DNA from: Casuarina equisetifolia
Lineage: Eukaryota; Streptophyta; Magnoliopsida; Fagales; Casuarinaceae
DNA: 64,000 bases
Direction: 5' to 3'
Assembly (NCBI GenBank): GCA_028551475.1
Contig: CM052361.1
Coordinates: 1,681,501 to 1,745,500 of the forward strand
The position numbers were made by a program, and so were the translations under genes. Positions 62,101 through 64,000 of the stretch are shown here, in pieces. Each line of letters opens with the position of its first letter. Within the stretch, counting starts at the first letter, position 1. The notes beneath the pieces were generated by a model. The model was not told the origin of the DNA. It worked only from the letters and a program-made list of their open reading frames with translations, and did not search any database.

Positions 62101-64000
62101 TTGTAGACTTTAGCACGTTCATGGTTCAGTGAACAAACTTCTCTGATTTGTTTGGGAAAATACACGGCCAATACAGAATTTGAGATGCATTAATACTACT
62201 GTGATTGTATTCTTGTAGTAATCTTTACTGTCATTGTTTCTGATTTATTGAAAAAGTCGATTTTTAAATCCTATACTTTACAGTTGTATTATTCCTTTTT
62301 GAGAGGATACGTGTTGGATATCTAACATTTTGAATAGTGACTGTAGATTGGAGAGGGTGAAAAGCTAGTGAGGGCCCTTTTTGGAGTTGCCAGTTGCCGT
62401 CAGCCAGCTGTGATTTTTGTTGATGAAATCGATTCACTTCTTTCTCAGGTAAGGCAGGTTCTAGCCCTTAAGACAATCATGAAGTCGTCCTGTAAGCTAC
62501 TTCTATTGAGAGGCCTGCAAAATCGTATAAGTTCACTTATTTGGGTGAACAACTTCGGTTGCCTGCTTTTGCTTAATCTTGGATCTCTCCATATCTATGG
62601 GTGTTCATCCCATGCAATTTGTCAGTATACACTTTCAGGACTGTACTTGTGTTATCTGAATGACTAGGAAGAGTTTATGATTTACATACTCACTATTGCT
62701 TGACTGTTGTTACTCTGGTGATAAAACTGTGTGTTCCAGCGTAAGTCAGAAGGTGAGCACGAATCAAGTAGACGACTTAAAACACAGTTTTTGATTGAAA
62801 TGGAAGGCTTTGACAGCGGCAGCGAGCAGATTCTGCTAATAGGTAACTTGTTGAATCGTGAATTCAATTATCTCAGTTTTCAATCCTTTTCAAAATTAGG
62901 TGAAAATTCTTAAAACTGCAGTTTACGTCTGAGAAACTTTATTTACTGTAAGATTCAACTTTAACTCAATGTTTCATTTTGTTTTGTTTTGTGAGGAATT
63001 CATTGCTTAAATACCTTATATCTGTCTTCCTTTCCTTTTTTATGGGTATTACTGAGACAATCTTATTCTATGAGCTATATGAGATGGCACAGAGGTTCCA
63101 CCTTCCGGGGCTTAAATGTACCATTTTCACTTTGGTTTTGGTCAAGTACCTGTTTATGTTCCACGATACTTCTCTTCTGGGGTCCCCACTTTTTGAGCGA
63201 ACTACTCTTTTCCTTTCTTTTGGGATAAGATTTGACAACCTTGTTCCAATTCTCTATTAGACAATCTCTTCTTTGCCATTGCACTATCATTATCACTAAT
63301 ATTTAGTTTTCTCAGGAGCAACGAATCGACCACAAGAACTTGATGAAGCAGCGCGGAGGCGACTTACCAAGAGGCTTTATATCCCTTTACCTTCATCAGG
63401 TGCAATTTATGAATCTGAGCTCTTATACCGAAAGCTCTAGGTTTGTCACTAATCGGCTGCTATTTGTTAATGAAGAAGCGAGAGCCTGGATTATTCGCAA
63501 TCTCCTAGAGAAGGATGGCCTTTTGAAGCTTTCAATTCAGGAAATTGAGACCGTTTGCACTATGACTGAAGGTACCTACTCTAACACATACCATACTGGC
63601 TGAATTTCAATAGGTCCTCAAATTAGTTTGACTCTTTCCTCGAGGTTTCCAATCTGATTTCTGAACTTCCCTGACTTGATAATTTTGTTTTCAGGGTATT
63701 CGGGATCAGACATGAAAAACCTAGTGAAGGATGCATCTATGGGTCCACTTAGAGATGCTTTAAGACAAGGCATAGAAATTACAAACCTTAAAAAGGAGGA
63801 TATGCGCTCAGTAACTCTTAAGGTAGCAAAAATCACCATACACAACCCATAAAATATTTGTTATACATCTCTTCCACTCGTTTGAGATTGTTTGGCTCAT
63901 CTCATTGTAGGACTTCGAGAACGCATTGCAAGAAGTAAGGCCCTCGGTCTCTGCAAATGAACTTGGTACATACGATGAATGGAACAAGCAATTCGGAAGC
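59169..64000 (+). CDS. FIGL1: FIDGETIN-LIKE 1 AAA-ATPase (3' end cut by the window)
   Basis: Thirteen exons seen: 59169-59443, 59972-60110, 60220-60597, 60980-61218, 61553-61680, 61788-61906, 61995-62087, 62347-62448, 62740-62842, 63316-63399, 63476-63571, 63695-63822, 63911-64000; 658 residues to the window edge, ending [11 protein letters not shown], only a few residues short of the family C-terminus. The N-terminal half (1-385) is hydrophilic and poorly conserved; in known homologues it carries the RAD51/DMC1-binding region. The AAA module begins [20 protein letters not shown], with Walker A GPPGTGKT at 424-431, Walker B VIFVDEID at 479-486 and sensor-1 region [20 protein letters not shown]. 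The product belongs to the meiotic clade (katanin, spastin, VPS4). In Arabidopsis FIGL1 (At3g27120) limits meiotic crossovers by regulating RAD51/DMC1 strand invasion. Start 59169: the in-frame codon further upstream (59091) is GTG, not ATG. Confidence 0.93.

Overview
The window is nuclear DNA from a flowering plant. The evidence is AT-rich intergenic DNA, short GT-AG introns, plant-only families (phytocyanin, uridine kinase-like fusion, CLC-a/b exchanger, plastid ribosomal protein S21, an F-box/kelch gene with a miR2111 site) and a eukaryotic tRNA-Pro gene. It is probably a dicot or an early-diverging angiosperm outside the Brassicaceae; the species cannot be named from the sequence. I reconstructed twelve protein genes exon by exon, joining reading frames across splice sites by hand.

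Layout, left to right: (1) an At3g27210-like small N-myristoylated-type protein (+); (2) two tandem copies of an MPL1-like secreted acid lipase (+), inside a direct duplication of about 6.5 kb; (3) a GPI-anchored phytocyanin (+); (4) a uridine kinase/UPRT-like fusion (+, 14 exons); (5) a TrmA/RumA-type Fe-S RNA methyltransferase (+, 15 exons); (6) a nitrate-signature CLC exchanger (-, 6 exons) carrying an apparent one-base frameshift; (7) a repeat-rich stretch of about 4 kb, then plastid RPS21/GHS1 (-); (8) a long gene-poor stretch with one doubtful small ORF and a tandem repeat; (9) a TML/HOLT-type F-box kelch gene (+) with a near-perfect miR2111 target site; (10) cytosolic RPL17 (-); (11) a SWP73/BAF60 SWI/SNF subunit (+); (12) a tRNA-Pro(TGG) (-); (13) most of a FIGL1 AAA-ATPase (+), cut by the window edge within its last residues.

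From memory of Arabidopsis gene numbers, genes 1, 3-6, 7, 9 and 13 match At3g27210, 27200, 27190, 27180, 27170, 27160, 27150 and 27120 in unbroken but reversed order. The lipase and SWP73 genes match the neighbours At5g14180 and At5g14170. The window therefore looks like an unfractionated ancestral block whose members became split between chromosomes in Arabidopsis. The genes do not form one pathway. Two of them (CLC-a/b nitrate exchanger and miR2111-targeted TML) are tied to nitrogen status in known plants.

I found no bacterial-type system, CRISPR array, virus or intact transposon. The best leads are the miR2111 site, the CLC frameshift, a stop-free in-frame GC-AG intron in the methyltransferase, exchanged TATA boxes between the two lipase copies, and the preserved gene order.
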